DNA of 55,986 nt from Aestuariibacter salexigens DSM 15300 (GCF_000429145.1 NZ_AUBH01000015.1:1-55986); one strand, 5' to 3'; numbered from the stretch's first letter, positions 9,284-18,709 are shown. Notes: generated from the letters alone by a model not told the origin. Made by a program: numbers and translations.

Positions 9284-10186
9284 TTAATGTTGGTTAAAGG
9301 CCAGACAGACTTCGGCGATTTGGTCACGCATCCAGGCATGGGCCTGGTCGTGATCGGCGCTGACGTGCCAGTAGAGAAAGTACTCTACGTTGGGGATGTC
9401 AAACGGCATTTCATAAAGTGCCAGATCGTAGTGCTTAGCCAGATGGTAAGGTAAGCAGGCTATCAGATCTGTCTTTACAATAGAGCTGGGGACGGTCAGG
9501 TAATGTTGTCCACGCATCACTATGCGGCGGGTTTTGCCGATCTTATCCAATGCGAGGTCAATGGGTCCGTAACCAGACTTCTGATGTGACACGTTGATGT
9601 GTCCTAAACGCAAGAATGTTTCCAGGTCCAAACCATTTTTAAGCGCCGGGTGGTTTTTTCTCGCCATCACAACAAAACGGTCCTCAGCAATTTTCTGTTT
9701 ACAAAGGTGAGGGTCGGTATAGGTCGATGTATCGGCGTAAAAATCCAATGAGCCCGCAGCCATTTCAGATACGACCTGACTGCGCGCAATTTCAAAATTG
9801 TTCAACGTGATATTGGGCGCTTTGTTCTGCAATTTTGCCATCAAACGTGGCATTACGCTCGCTTCTAATAGGTCTCGGGAGGCAAAGTTGTAAGACTTTT
9901 CGGCAATAGTAGGGTCGAACGTATGGCTTTCTTGAACGCTTTTACGCAACAAGGAGAGTGCCTGACGGGCTGGTACAATAATATTCTGTGCTACCGGCGT
10001 AGGCGTCATTTTATGTCCGGTTCTCACAAACAACGGGTCATTCAGCATGTCTCTGAGCCTGGCCAGAGAATTACTGACAGCGGGCTGGGTAATACACAAT
10101 ACATCCGCTGCCTTGGTTAGGCTGCCAGCGGTATAGATCGCGTCAAAGACGGCAAACAAATTAAGGTCAATTCTGTTTAAGTTCAT
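9284..10186 (-). CDS. LysR-family transcriptional regulator
   Basis: 300 aa. The N-terminal winged helix-turn-helix (residues 1-65, with SLTKAADVLCITQPAVSNSL) and the phrase LNDPLFVRTG are typical of the NodD/LeuO/SyrM-like branch. The effector-binding domain covers about 90-300. It is divergent from the MaoC hydratase gene with a 159-bp shared intergenic region carrying an inverted repeat, so it most likely regulates itself and that gene. The ligand is unknown; a link to acyl-CoA metabolism is inference from context. Confidence 0.92.
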   Translation of the reverse strand: MNLNRIDLNLFAVFDAIYTAGSLTKAADVLCITQPAVSNSLARLRDMLNDPLFVRTGHKMTPTPVAQNIIVPARQALSLLRKSVQESHTFDPTIAEKSYNFASRDLLEASVMPRLMAKLQNKAPNITLNNFEIARSQVVSEMAAGSLDFYADTSTYTDPHLCKQKIAEDRFVVMARKNHPALKNGLDLETFLRLGHINVSHQKSGYGPIDLALDKIGKTRRIVMRGQHYLTVPSSIVKTDLIACLPYHLAKHYDLALYEMPFDIPNVEYFLYWHVSADHDQAHAWMRDQIAEVCLAFNQH

Positions 10187-10217
10187 TGCAGCTCCACGGA
10201 GTCACTCGCACTAAACC

Positions 10218-10252
10218 GATAGTTCTATGTTCATTCGAGATACAAAACTATC
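10218..10252. promoter_or_regulatory. Candidate LysR-type operator in divergent intergenic region
   Basis: Inverted repeat GATAGTT (10218-10224) and AACTATC (10246-10252) with 21 bases between, lying between the LysR gene and the MaoC gene. The size and position suit a LysR tetramer site. The arms are short, so this is only a candidate. Confidence 0.35.
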
Positions 10253-10345
10253 ATGTAGGGTTATATATTTTGATTTTGTTTATTCATTATTCTAATAATA
10301 TTGGGTGCGGTAATCTACACTGACAAGGCAATTTGGAGCAAAACG

Positions 10346-10795
10346 ATGAAAAAAAATCTCCTTTCATTACAAACCGGTGAGTCATTTGAACCTACCGACT
10401 GGTACACGATTGAACAAAGTCAAATCAACGAGTTCGCTCAGGCAACGGGTGACCATCAATGGATTCATCTTGATAAAGCCCGTTGTGAAAAAGAATCACC
10501 GTTTAAAACAACCATTGCTCACGGATTTTTGTCTGTTTCATTGATGCCAATGATGTTTGCCAAGGTCGTCGACATTGATGAAAAGTCTTATGCCATGCTG
10601 AATTACGGTACAGATAAGATTCGATTTCTTGAGCCAGTCAGGAGTGGTGACCGCATCCGATTCAATTTTAAAGTCGCGTCGCGCAGCGAAAAAGCCATGG
10701 GAAGCCTGTTTGCCACGGAGGCGGAAGTTGAGATTGAAGGGCGGGATAAACCGGCGATGATCGGTACCTTTCTTATGTTGGTGATAAAGCAATAA
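10346..10795 (+). CDS. MaoC-like (R)-specific enoyl-CoA hydratase
   Basis: 149 aa from the ATG at 10346, which has TTGGAG seven bases upstream; an in-frame start 45 bases earlier has no ribosome site. Single hot-dog fold of the MaoC/PhaJ type. The hydratase motif has D36 and H41 in ATGDHQWIHLD, then SPFKTTIAHGFLSVSL. It hydrates enoyl-CoA to (R)-3-hydroxyacyl-CoA, or acts on a related thioester. It is divergent from the LysR gene, which probably controls it. Confidence 0.9.
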   Translation: MKKNLLSLQTGESFEPTDWYTIEQSQINEFAQATGDHQWIHLDKARCEKESPFKTTIAHGFLSVSLMPMMFAKVVDIDEKSYAMLNYGTDKIRFLEPVRSGDRIRFNFKVASRSEKAMGSLFATEAEVEIEGRDKPAMIGTFLMLVIKQ

Positions 10796-11030
10796 AACCA
10801 TCCTCTGGTCAGACCATCTAATATCTTAATGTTTACGTATAAGTAACATTGCATTTACAACTTGCGAAGTTATGCCTAACATCATGTAAGTGTCTGAATC
10901 AGGGACAGTTCGGCACGGTTTATATTTCAAACATAGAAAACAACATCATAATTCGCGTGAATGCACCTGTACCCTATACGTAGCAGCGGTGCTCATCGCA
11001 AATTTATGAAGTTACTATCGGGGACACATA

Positions 11031-13706
11031 ATGAAATTGAGCACGCAAAAAACTGCGATAGCCGCCGTCGTGGCTGCGCAATTCACTTTTGCTCCTGGGC
11101 TCAGTGTTGCTCAGGAACAGCAAGCTGAAGAACAGGTAGAAAAAATACTGATTACCGGTAGTTTCGTTCGTCGCAGCGAAAACTACGAATCACCCTCACC
11201 ATTGTCAGTGGTCGACAGCGTTGAAATCAGTTCTATCGGTGCAAAGAACATCGCTGACATTACACAAACTTTGACGATAAACACCGGTGCACAAAACAAC
11301 CCGGATGCCTTTACACAGAATGCGACAGCAGGTACGTCGAATATTAACCTGCGCGGTTTAGGTGTCGCATCGACGTTGGTGTTGTTAAACAGCAAACGCC
11401 AGGTAGTAAACGCCCAGCAGACGAACGAGGGTCTTAATTTCGTCGATACCAGCTCACTTGTACCTATGATTGCAATCGATCGTATGGAAGTGATTAAAGA
11501 CGGTGCATCAGCACTTTACGGTTCAGACGCAGTTGCCGGCGTAGTTAACTTCATCACCAAACGTGATTACGACGGTGCTCGTGTGACGCTGGAATATCAG
11601 GATGGCGCACATGGCAACAACAAAGAGTATATTTTACAAGGTTTGTGGGGCGCGACGGGTGACGACAGCAGCGTACTGGCAGCTATCAGCTATACCAACC
11701 GCTCTCCTTTATTTATCTCCGACCGCCGATTAAGCCGTCCGCAGGACGACACCAGTGCGTTGGGAAATCCAGGCGCATTTTTCCTGGGCGCTTTCCCATT
11801 TATAGACCCGACGGGCTGTGAAGAGAACGGTGGCTATCCTCAGCTTCTTGCACCTCCGGGCACTGTTCCTGGCTTAAATGTCGGTTTTTGTGGATTTGAT
11901 TTCGGTCCGTACTACTCATATGTGCCTGATGAAACTCGCGTGAATGGCTATGTGAAAGCAGATTATCAAGTGACAGATGATATTGTCTGGACCAGTGAGT
12001 TTAGCTTTGCCCGTAACCGCGCTGAGCGTGGTGGTGCGCCAAGCTTCCCGATTTTAACCCTGCCAGTTGTACCTGCTTCGCATCCGAGTAACCCGTTTGG
12101 CACAGATGTCAGATTCTTCGGCCGCGCTGAAGGTAATGGATTTCCGGGAGACCCGGCCAACACTGAGTCGGATACTTTCCGCTTCAGCACCATGTTAAGT
12201 GGTGAAATGGACAATGGTTATTGGGAGATGAGTTATGTCAATGCGACCAATAACTTTATCTTCACGGCCATTGACGTGATGAGAACAGAGTTTGAGCTAG
12301 CACTTCAAGGCTTAGGGGGCGCTAATTGTAATCCAGCAACCGGCACGCCGGGTCAGGGACCTTGCCAATATTACAACCCGTTCGCTACATCCTATTCAGT
12401 ACTGCCAAATTCACAGTACGTGATTGACTCGTTTACAGGTAAACAAGTTATCGATTCCAAGTCTGACCTTCAAGTACTTGAAGCCTTTGCTTCTATCGAT
12501 GCGTTTGATATGGAAGGTGGTACCGCGGGTATTGCATTTGGTGCGCAGTACCGTGAAGAGCAGTTGAGTCAGGACTATGATGACCTGGCTAACCAGGACA
12601 GCTTTACCTTCCTGATTGGTAACCCTGACCTTAAAGGCGAACTTGACGTCTGGGCTGCATTTGTCGAAGCCGCTCTTCCAGTGTCAGACACGCTGGATAT
12701 TCAGCTTGCACTGCGTCACGAGAGTTACGGTGGTTCAGTAGGTAGCACCACGGATCCGAAAGTGGCGTTTAACTGGCGTACCAGCGATGATTTCTCACTG
12801 CGTGGTTCATGGTCAACCTCGTTCAGAGCGCCCACTATCTTTACACGTGACGGTGGCTCTACGTCACTGCAGCAGCTAAGTGACCCGGTATTCGGTGGAG
12901 CAACAGCTTTTGCCGCAGTACGAACTGTGGGTAACCAAAATCTTAAGCCTGAAGAGTCCACTGCATACAACATCGGTTTCTCTTACGAGCCGGTCGATGG
13001 CATGTCGATCGAGGTTGACTACTGGAACTTTGAGTTTGAAGACCTGATCATTCAGGAAAACGCACAGGCGATCCTGTCAGCTGAGCCACAGAACCCAGCG
13101 CGCGTAATTCGTGCAGGTGATCCAATTAATGGTCCGGTACTGCAGATTAACAATACCTTTGTTAACGCCAGTTCGCTGGAGACCTCAGGTCTTGATTTGG
13201 TTACCAGCTACCGTATTGAAACGGAAGCAGGGACCTTTACACCGAGCCTGAATGCTACCTACATCACGGCTTACGACCTTAACGACCCGCAGGCGGGCAG
13301 CGTTGATGGAGCAGGGGTAAGAAACTTCCGTAACATCGGTGTTTCGGCACCAGAACTGCGTGCTAACTTGGGCCTGAGCTGGGCACAAGAGCACCACAGT
13401 GCGAACATCTTTGTACGCTACATCAGCGCTTATGACGATGATCAGAACTGTGCGGATGGGACGGCGTTCTCAGCAGCCTGTACGCAGGGCTTTAAAGAGA
13501 TTGACAGCCATGTCACAGTGGATGCGCAGTACAACATCGACCTCGGTGGTATTTGGGATACCGACACTGCATATGTGCTGACCGTAGGCGGAATCAACCT
13601 GTTTGATGAAGATCCACCGCAGGTATTCACAAACAGTGGTTTTGACTCAAAAGTTCACGATCCTCGTGGTCGCCAAATCTATGCAAGATTGGCCGTTGAG
13701 TTCTAA
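11031..13706 (+). CDS. TonB-dependent outer-membrane receptor
   Basis: 891 aa. Signal peptide (residues 1-27, ending GLSVAQ), then an acidic stretch with the conserved EKILITGSFVRR segment, a plug domain (about 45-165; LRGLGVASTLVLLN, VIKDGASALYGSDAVAGVVNFITK) and a 22-strand barrel ending in the aromatic-terminated strand RQIYARLAVEF. It imports a bulky substrate through the outer membrane using TonB energy. There is no siderophore-specific or SusC-type marker, so the substrate is unknown. Start supported by GGGGACACATA just upstream. Monocistronic, with its own terminator. Confidence 0.92.
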   Translation: MKLSTQKTAIAAVVAAQFTFAPGLSVAQEQQAEEQVEKILITGSFVRRSENYESPSPLSVVDSVEISSIGAKNIADITQTLTINTGAQNNPDAFTQNATAGTSNINLRGLGVASTLVLLNSKRQVVNAQQTNEGLNFVDTSSLVPMIAIDRMEVIKDGASALYGSDAVAGVVNFITKRDYDGARVTLEYQDGAHGNNKEYILQGLWGATGDDSSVLAAISYTNRSPLFISDRRLSRPQDDTSALGNPGAFFLGAFPFIDPTGCEENGGYPQLLAPPGTVPGLNVGFCGFDFGPYYSYVPDETRVNGYVKADYQVTDDIVWTSEFSFARNRAERGGAPSFPILTLPVVPASHPSNPFGTDVRFFGRAEGNGFPGDPANTESDTFRFSTMLSGEMDNGYWEMSYVNATNNFIFTAIDVMRTEFELALQGLGGANCNPATGTPGQGPCQYYNPFATSYSVLPNSQYVIDSFTGKQVIDSKSDLQVLEAFASIDAFDMEGGTAGIAFGAQYREEQLSQDYDDLANQDSFTFLIGNPDLKGELDVWAAFVEAALPVSDTLDIQLALRHESYGGSVGSTTDPKVAFNWRTSDDFSLRGSWSTSFRAPTIFTRDGGSTSLQQLSDPVFGGATAFAAVRTVGNQNLKPEESTAYNIGFSYEPVDGMSIEVDYWNFEFEDLIIQENAQAILSAEPQNPARVIRAGDPINGPVLQINNTFVNASSLETSGLDLVTSYRIETEAGTFTPSLNATYITAYDLNDPQAGSVDGAGVRNFRNIGVSAPELRANLGLSWAQEHHSANIFVRYISAYDDDQNCADGTAFSAACTQGFKEIDSHVTVDAQYNIDLGGIWDTDTAYVLTVGGINLFDEDPPQVFTNSGFDSKVHDPRGRQIYARLAVEF

Positions 13707-13725
13707 GCTTACTTACTAACGACAA

Positions 13726-13753
13726 AATCCCCGGCTTGTCCGGGGATTTTTTT
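13726..13753 (+). terminator. Rho-independent terminator of TonB receptor gene
   Basis: AATCCCCG / CGGGGATT stem with a small loop followed by TTTTTTT. Confidence 0.9.
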
Positions 13754-13795
13754 ATCAGCGACATGCACTGTGAAATACAAAAAAGGAGATAATTC

Positions 13796-14104
13796 ATGTC
13801 AACCCGCTACAGCGAACATCAGATTGCAGATGCACTATCAATGCTTAATGACTCATTATCGTCTGAACATATCTGGCAGGTGCTTGATGGCAAACTGCAC
13901 AAAGCCTTTCATTTCGACAATTTTATGCATGCATTCGGCTGGATGACCGAAATCGCCATGCACGCTGAGAAAATGAACCATCACCCGGAGTGGTTCAATG
14001 TCTACAATCGGGTGGTTGTGGATCTAACCACCCATGATGCAAATGGTATTTCTGAGCTTGATTTCAAACTCGCCATGCAGATGGAAAAGTGTTTTCGTAC
14101 CTAA
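13796..14104 (+). CDS. phhB: Pterin-4a-carbinolamine dehydratase
   Basis: 102 aa, the normal length. The family signature [19 protein letters not shown] (three consecutive-type histidines of the active site) followed by [17 protein letters not shown] is complete. It dehydrates 4a-hydroxytetrahydropterin, recycling the cofactor of phenylalanine hydroxylase, whose gene is not in this window. Strong AAGGAG ribosome site eight bases before the ATG. Confidence 0.95.
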   Translation: MSTRYSEHQIADALSMLNDSLSSEHIWQVLDGKLHKAFHFDNFMHAFGWMTEIAMHAEKMNHHPEWFNVYNRVVVDLTTHDANGISELDFKLAMQMEKCFRT

Positions 14105-14180
14105 AGCAATCACTATCGTACAAGTAATAGTCGATACGGTTGCAATTTGAGCATTCAGGAAAGTTTTTTATCATTACGGC

Positions 14181-14208
14181 TTGCGTAGCCGATCTTGCTA
14201 TGTATAAT
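14181..14208 (+). promoter_or_regulatory. Sigma-70 promoter of tRNA-fMet
   Basis: TTGCGT (14181-14186), 16-bp spacer, TATAAT (14203-14208), then a GC-rich discriminator ACGCTCC as in stringently controlled stable-RNA promoters. The tRNA starts about 50 bases after the predicted start site. Confidence 0.8.
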
Positions 14209-14266
14209 ACGCTCCACTTGATGAGGAGGCGGCAAAACAACGCTTCACATCAAAAACAATTTCAGA

Positions 14267-14343
<77 letters not shown>

Positions 14344-14350
14344 CATTTAA

Positions 14351-14375
14351 AGCCCTGTTTTTACAGGGCTTTTTT
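14351..14375 (+). terminator. Terminator of tRNA-fMet
   Basis: AGCCCTGT-TTTT-ACAGGGCT stem-loop followed by TTTTT. The next 125 bases, up to the small gene at 14501, show no further feature. Confidence 0.9.
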
Positions 14376-14500
14376 GTATATAAAATTCAATCCAAAAGCC
14401 CCAATTGTCTTCTGGGGCACCATTTTATTTTCCAAACCGATTTCTATATCGACTAAAACGCACGCGAGCTAATACCTAACAAAAGTAGGGTAATGGCACA

Positions 14501-14704
14501 TTAACTACGTTTTAGTAATTTAATTTCTTCGCCGGTCAGTAAATGACAGTATTCTTTGAGCAGTACGCGGATGTAGTAACCACTGATGGTGTCTGCCTGT
14601 CGCAATCGTCTTACCGCGTCCAAGTGACAGCGAGCCTTGCAGGCAAAGCAGCTTGATGGGATCCCTTTGTGGGACAATAACTTGAGAAATTGGGCGCCGG
14701 ACAT
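14501..14704 (-). CDS. Small Cys-containing protein, unknown
   Basis: 67 aa from the ATG at 14702-14704, chosen because GGAGG lies eight bases upstream (a GTG 9 bases earlier would overlap that site). Basic protein with four cysteines, three clustered as CFACKARCH, which could bind a metal, and a hydrophobic helical C-terminal half (SGYYIRVLLKEYCHLLTGEEIKLLK). I recognise no family. An overlapping open frame starting at 14801 supplies 32 plausible-looking upstream residues, but its later part looks non-coding. No neighbour suggests a role. Confidence 0.5.
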   Translation of the reverse strand: MSGAQFLKLLSHKGIPSSCFACKARCHLDAVRRLRQADTISGYYIRVLLKEYCHLLTGEEIKLLKRS

Positions 14705-14985
14705 ACTTCTCACCTCCGTCTGTGACCCGTTTTAACATGCCTCTGACAGAAACGTATCTGCCAAAATCCTTTGGAACAAGAATACGTCCTGCAGTGGCCA
14801 TTTATGCAAAGCATAAACTGAACCAAAACTTTTAAGTTTCTGTTTTTAAGATGCTTTTAAGAAAAACGTTATTTATTTGCTGTGGTAATTGGGACCAGAG
14901 TGTAAAAAAAGCTGACGATTAGTGAAGCGGTGCCTTGTCGTTGTGGTCACCTTTCTTCGACCAACCTCGTAGTAGACCACGCGCA

Positions 14986-15041
14986 GTGGACTGCGCGTCC
15001 CGGACTACGCGTCGTGGACTGCGCGTCCCGGACTACACCTA
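14986..15041. repeat. Four tandem 14-bp repeats
   Basis: Copies GTGGACTGCGCGTC, CCGGACTACGCGTC, GTGGACTGCGCGTC and CCGGACTACACCTA follow one another without gaps. At the next level a 23-bp unit recurs exactly at 14986-15008 and 15014-15036. It lies in the 445-bp gap between two minus-strand genes, where I otherwise see only a short dyad at 14801-14817 (TTTATGC-AAA-GCATAAA). Purpose unknown. Confidence 0.75.
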
Positions 15042-15149
15042 TTATGGCTTGGGTGAATTTTTTACTATCGCCAGAAATACTAATAAGCCCATATTGACAT
15101 ATAGGTGAACTATCTAGTGTCAGCTAAACTTTGAACGTCGAGTTTTCAA

Positions 15150-15653
15150 TTAAAACTGCTCCTCGTAAGAAGATACCTCAGCGTATACCTCGCTCGTGCC
15201 ATCTTTTTTCAGCAGCAACACTTTGTAAGGCATAAACCTATCTCCCACTTCCATGCCTGGCGAGCCAAGTGGCATCGCCGGTACCGACAAGCCAATAGAT
15301 CCGTCGTGCTCTTCATCCAAAAATCTTTTTATGAATTTAGCGGGTACGTGCCCCTCAAATACGTATCCCTCCGGCGATACAGCCGTATGGCATGAACGAT
15401 AATTGGGCATAATGCCAAATTCGGTTTTAACGTTATCAAGATAAGGTAAATCTTCAAAGGTCGTGCTGATTTTTTGCTCATTTATGTGGTCAATCCAAAG
15501 CTTGCAACAGCCACATGTTGGCGTTTTATGTACATGCAAAGAGATATTTTTTATCTCTTTTGCGATTGTTAAGTGGTTAAGCGCTATAGAGGCTAGGGCA
15601 AATAACGCAAGATAAATACGTACGTTAGACATAGATTTCCAAACTGACTTCAT
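15150..15653 (-). CDS. DUF411 domain protein (putative periplasmic metal-binding)
   Basis: 167 aa. The first ~31 residues are a hydrophobic export signal (YLALFALASIALNHLTIA). The DUF411 core follows: VHKTPTCGCCKLWIDH with the CxCC cysteines, then GIMPNYRSCHTAV, YVFEGHVPA and GLSVPAMPLGSPGMEVG. The family is linked to copper or other heavy-metal handling; the Cys and Met-rich motifs fit metal binding. The start is uncertain: the second in-frame ATG (15630-15632) has a slightly better GGA upstream than the first. No metal-resistance genes flank it. Confidence 0.88.
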   Translation of the reverse strand: MKSVWKSMSNVRIYLALFALASIALNHLTIAKEIKNISLHVHKTPTCGCCKLWIDHINEQKISTTFEDLPYLDNVKTEFGIMPNYRSCHTAVSPEGYVFEGHVPAKFIKRFLDEEHDGSIGLSVPAMPLGSPGMEVGDRFMPYKVLLLKKDGTSEVYAEVSSYEEQF

Positions 15654-15799
15654 AATTTATCTAAAACGTTAAGTTTTTAAGTTTGGATTTGCGTTGAATC
15701 TAACTATGCCTTTATTTAATCACAGTAGGTGATGTTAATTGACCGTTTCTGCATAAGCGGTGAATGTGCGCACTCCCTTGCGCATTATATGCAATACTA

Positions 15800-17335
15800 T
15801 CACCAACTCCAAAACGTCTTGCTGATAGGTTTGATTTCACTGGTCTGTGGTGACAAATACCAGCTTTCATTGTCAGTTGACGGACTGAGCGCATAATCAA
15901 GAAATTGCTCGTATGCCTGACCAATATCAACGCCTTCCAGAGGGGGATACCAGTCATCAGGAAAAATCAGGGCATACGGAAAGCCATTTTCATCTTTAAA
16001 GTGTGTATCTGCCGCTGCGTTAGCCGATCCAGTCACTCTGGTGTCAAAACCAGATAAATGAATTTCATAGTTGGTTTGCTTGACATGCAGATATGGATCG
16101 AAGGGAGGGGCGGCGAACTCCGAGAGTAATACAGGGCTATCCAGATTTATCGAAAAGCTAAACTTTTTGCCGTATACCAGACTCTGGTTATCGAGTGTAT
16201 TAGCAAACTGAGAGCCTTGAACTGCCATCATTTGCTTGGTGTCTTCCAATACCTTGAGATCAATTTCGCCAGTGATGGTTTCTTCTAGTGGATAACCCTC
16301 AACCTGCTCTGTTGAATTTTCCTTGAACAGATTTTTCAATGCGGTACCGCTAACGACGGTATTGGCTGGAATGTGTAAATACCAATCATGAGTAAATGCA
16401 GCCCCTCTGGCGATCATATACCCGGTGGCAACGATGGAGGTGACTTCATTCTGTTGTAATTGTTCATTGAATATTAAACCCAAGCCTACCCGATAGCCGA
16501 CGACCAAATCGTTAAAATCATAATCGCCTTTGTTTGGATAGTTATCTTCATACGTCACCACATAATAGTTATTGTCGCTGGGGTAATACATCCATGCGTC
16601 TACGGTCTCAGTGACCTGACTCTGCGCAATCACAAGAGGGGCAAGCTCAACGCCTGCCTGCACAGTTTCTACAGGCTCTATATCCTGTGCACTGATAATG
16701 GCAATATCTTCCGGACCATTGCTGTAATCATAAAACGCTTCCGGATCACCGAGATTGACATCAGTATCCACCAATACCACTTCCAGAAAAGCGGATGTTA
16801 CCCCCGATAAATTGGGCAGCGGTTCGGAGCAGTTTTGGTCATCCAGCCTCATACGCAAAATGGCTGAAAAGTCGCTACCATAAAGGTCGCTGGATGTGCT
16901 AGGTGTAATTAAATTCGAACCCGTTGCGCCGATAAGCGTTTGATATTGCTGGCGAGTACTTTGTGATGTGGTCGCAAGCAGACTGGCTGTATTTGTTGCG
17001 TAATGTGTACAGCGTACTTGTGTATCGCCGAAGTTAAATATAAGTTCAGCTGTACTGATAGCAACGCCCTGAGATTCGGAATTTTCAGTGCCGTTAGATG
17101 CCTCATTTACGTCCACAACGAACACCAGCATGTTACCGTGTTGTTCACGAAACCCCTGCAGCGTAAATCCGTCCAGATCGGTTAACGAATTGCTGTTTTG
17201 GTGCACGTCGAATAGGTCAATCATCCCATAACCTTGGTCGATTGAGTCTCGCAGCATGGTCGATTCCAATGCCGCCCAGCATGGCATGGCAAGTGTTAAT
17301 CCACTCAGTAAAACACCGGTCATTGTCTTTTTCAT
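15800..17335 (-). CDS. LruC-domain secreted protein
   Basis: 511 aa with a signal peptide (MKKTMTGVLLSGLTLAMPCWA). The central to C-terminal part is an LruC domain: EDNYPNKGDYDFNDLVVGYR is the signature, an acidic Asp-rich calcium-binding-like motif, followed by GYMIARGAAFTHDWYLHIP. Two further cysteines (VRCTHY, DQNCSEP) may pair. Surface or periplasmic protein of unknown role. Its ATG overlaps the stop of the upstream lipoprotein gene by four bases, so the two are translationally coupled and probably act as a pair. Confidence 0.85.
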   Translation of the reverse strand: MKKTMTGVLLSGLTLAMPCWAALESTMLRDSIDQGYGMIDLFDVHQNSNSLTDLDGFTLQGFREQHGNMLVFVVDVNEASNGTENSESQGVAISTAELIFNFGDTQVRCTHYATNTASLLATTSQSTRQQYQTLIGATGSNLITPSTSSDLYGSDFSAILRMRLDDQNCSEPLPNLSGVTSAFLEVVLVDTDVNLGDPEAFYDYSNGPEDIAIISAQDIEPVETVQAGVELAPLVIAQSQVTETVDAWMYYPSDNNYYVVTYEDNYPNKGDYDFNDLVVGYRVGLGLIFNEQLQQNEVTSIVATGYMIARGAAFTHDWYLHIPANTVVSGTALKNLFKENSTEQVEGYPLEETITGEIDLKVLEDTKQMMAVQGSQFANTLDNQSLVYGKKFSFSINLDSPVLLSEFAAPPFDPYLHVKQTNYEIHLSGFDTRVTGSANAAADTHFKDENGFPYALIFPDDWYPPLEGVDIGQAYEQFLDYALSPSTDNESWYLSPQTSEIKPISKTFWSW

Positions 17336-17748
17336 AGTGATAACTCCCGCGTTATGGTGGTGTCGCTCGGATCGTTTGAAAAAATGTCGACATAAACGCG
17401 CGTAAGATGATTAGGAATATGTGTCTGGATAGGGAGTGCGGGTTTATAACGACCCAAGTAGAGGGTGTTGCCGCCATCTGTGTAGAGTTTTAGATAGATA
17501 TTTTGACTCTCAAATTCTCCCGTTTGGTCTGATAGCGTCGCTAAAAATGCTGAGAACTGGGTAAATTCGGCGTTAGACGGTGCGCTATTATCACCCAATT
17601 TTTTACTATTCTGTTGCGGGGCGCTGGTTCCCGTACTAACGGAGGCTGAACCAGACGTCTGAGTGGAAACCGTTTCATTTGAGCTGTCACCACCGCCTCC
17701 ACAACCTGCAATAAAAAGCGCGCTCAAAAGAATACTGAAAATTTTCAT
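17332..17748 (-). CDS. Small lipoprotein, partner of LruC protein
   Basis: 138 aa. Signal peptide with lipobox LFIAGC; the acylated Cys is residue 16 and is followed by GGGGDSSN, a flexible Gly/Ser linker. A Ser/Thr/Gln-rich region (to about residue 55) precedes a small beta-rich domain (QNIYLKLYTDGGNTLYLGRYKP, TRVYVDIFSND). No family recognised. TGAGG five bases before ATG. First gene of a two-gene operon with the LruC protein. Confidence 0.8.
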   Translation of the reverse strand: MKIFSILLSALFIAGCGGGGDSSNETVSTQTSGSASVSTGTSAPQQNSKKLGDNSAPSNAEFTQFSAFLATLSDQTGEFESQNIYLKLYTDGGNTLYLGRYKPALPIQTHIPNHLTRVYVDIFSNDPSDTTITRELSL

Positions 17749-17890
17749 AGAAACCTCACTGCGTTTTCGTAGTAATGTTTCTATCCAAAAACTGGGCCTA
17801 AATTTAATGTATTGTTTTTTATAATGAAAACACGTGCCTCAACAAAATTGCTGCAAATTGCAATGCTTATTGCGAGCCTGAAGGGAAATG

Positions 17891-18709
17891 CTAGTTGGGG
17901 TTGTAAGATGAGTCGTCTATAGCGCGAAGCGCTGGCCTGTAATCAATATAGCGTTGCAACTCGTCTGCTTTTTTCAGTTTATTGATAAAGGTATTAAATT
18001 TTTCTACCAGCGCACGGTTTTTGTCCGAATCGATACACACCAATGATTCCCGTCGCTCAGAATCAGGCAACTCAACAAGGTGCAGCTCTGACTGAGATTG
18101 TTGATATAGCGGTGACATGAATATATCGGGGGTAGTGACAAATCCTGCTTCTACGCGACCACTGAGCACCACGGTGATCATGGTATCCAGATCATAGACA
18201 GCCACGACACTGGTGTTTGCATCGTCGGGAAGCCTTTCAAGTGCATCTTGGTAGTTGCCGTGATAGACCACCAGCGTCTTGTTGTTAAGCTGTGTGGTGC
18301 TTTTAATCGCTGCATCTGCTCTGGACAAAATGCTGGTGTAGATACGATTAAACGACACGGACTCAATCAGATGTTCAGTAGGTAATTTTTCTGTTATCGC
18401 AAGCTCCATACTGAAGCCCACCGAACATATATCTTTTCGTCCCCTGACCAGAAGCTTTTCAATGCGCTCACTGCTGGCCATAAAAAGGTCGATGGGATGC
18501 TGATGTTCTTCACTAAAGCGTGTCAGCAGCTGCACGTAGGTCCCTTTTTCTGTGCTGTCCATGTAATAAGGAACGGGCTGCAGGTAGACAGGGGTAGAAG
18601 AGGTTTGTGCCGCGCTGGGCAAACAAAGCGTTAAACACACCGCACCGAGACAGGTTACGAACGGTAAAGTCGCAGAGCATAGGTTTTTTAAGCGAAGTGT
18701 TTGCATCAT
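17891..18709 (-). CDS. Periplasmic solute-binding-like protein (SBP family 3)
   Basis: 272 aa with a signal peptide ending near residue 34 (PSAAQ). The fold markers of the amino-acid-binding SBP_bac_3 family are present (YLQPVPYYMDSTEKGTYVQLL, LNNKTLVVYHGNYQDAL, GRVEAGFVTTPDIF). It lacks ABC transporter neighbours, so it is more likely an orphan sensor or chemoreceptor-associated protein, a common situation in Alteromonadales. Ends with TAG. Divergent from the MDR oxidoreductase. Confidence 0.75.
   Translation of the reverse strand: MMQTLRLKNLCSATLPFVTCLGAVCLTLCLPSAAQTSSTPVYLQPVPYYMDSTEKGTYVQLLTRFSEEHQHPIDLFMASSERIEKLLVRGRKDICSVGFSMELAITEKLPTEHLIESVSFNRIYTSILSRADAAIKSTTQLNNKTLVVYHGNYQDALERLPDDANTSVVAVYDLDTMITVVLSGRVEAGFVTTPDIFMSPLYQQSQSELHLVELPDSERRESLVCIDSDKNRALVEKFNTFINKLKKADELQRYIDYRPALRAIDDSSYNPN

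Noticed and set aside
14520-14801. 93-codon minus-strand frame overlapping the small Cys-rich gene
   Set aside because: Its last two thirds have the composition of an out-of-frame reading and the overlapping 67-aa frame has the better ribosome site; only its first 32 residues look protein-like, recorded under findings.
14986-15041. Possible CRISPR array
   Set aside because: Units are 14 bp, contiguous, with no unique spacers and no cas genes; simple tandem repeat.
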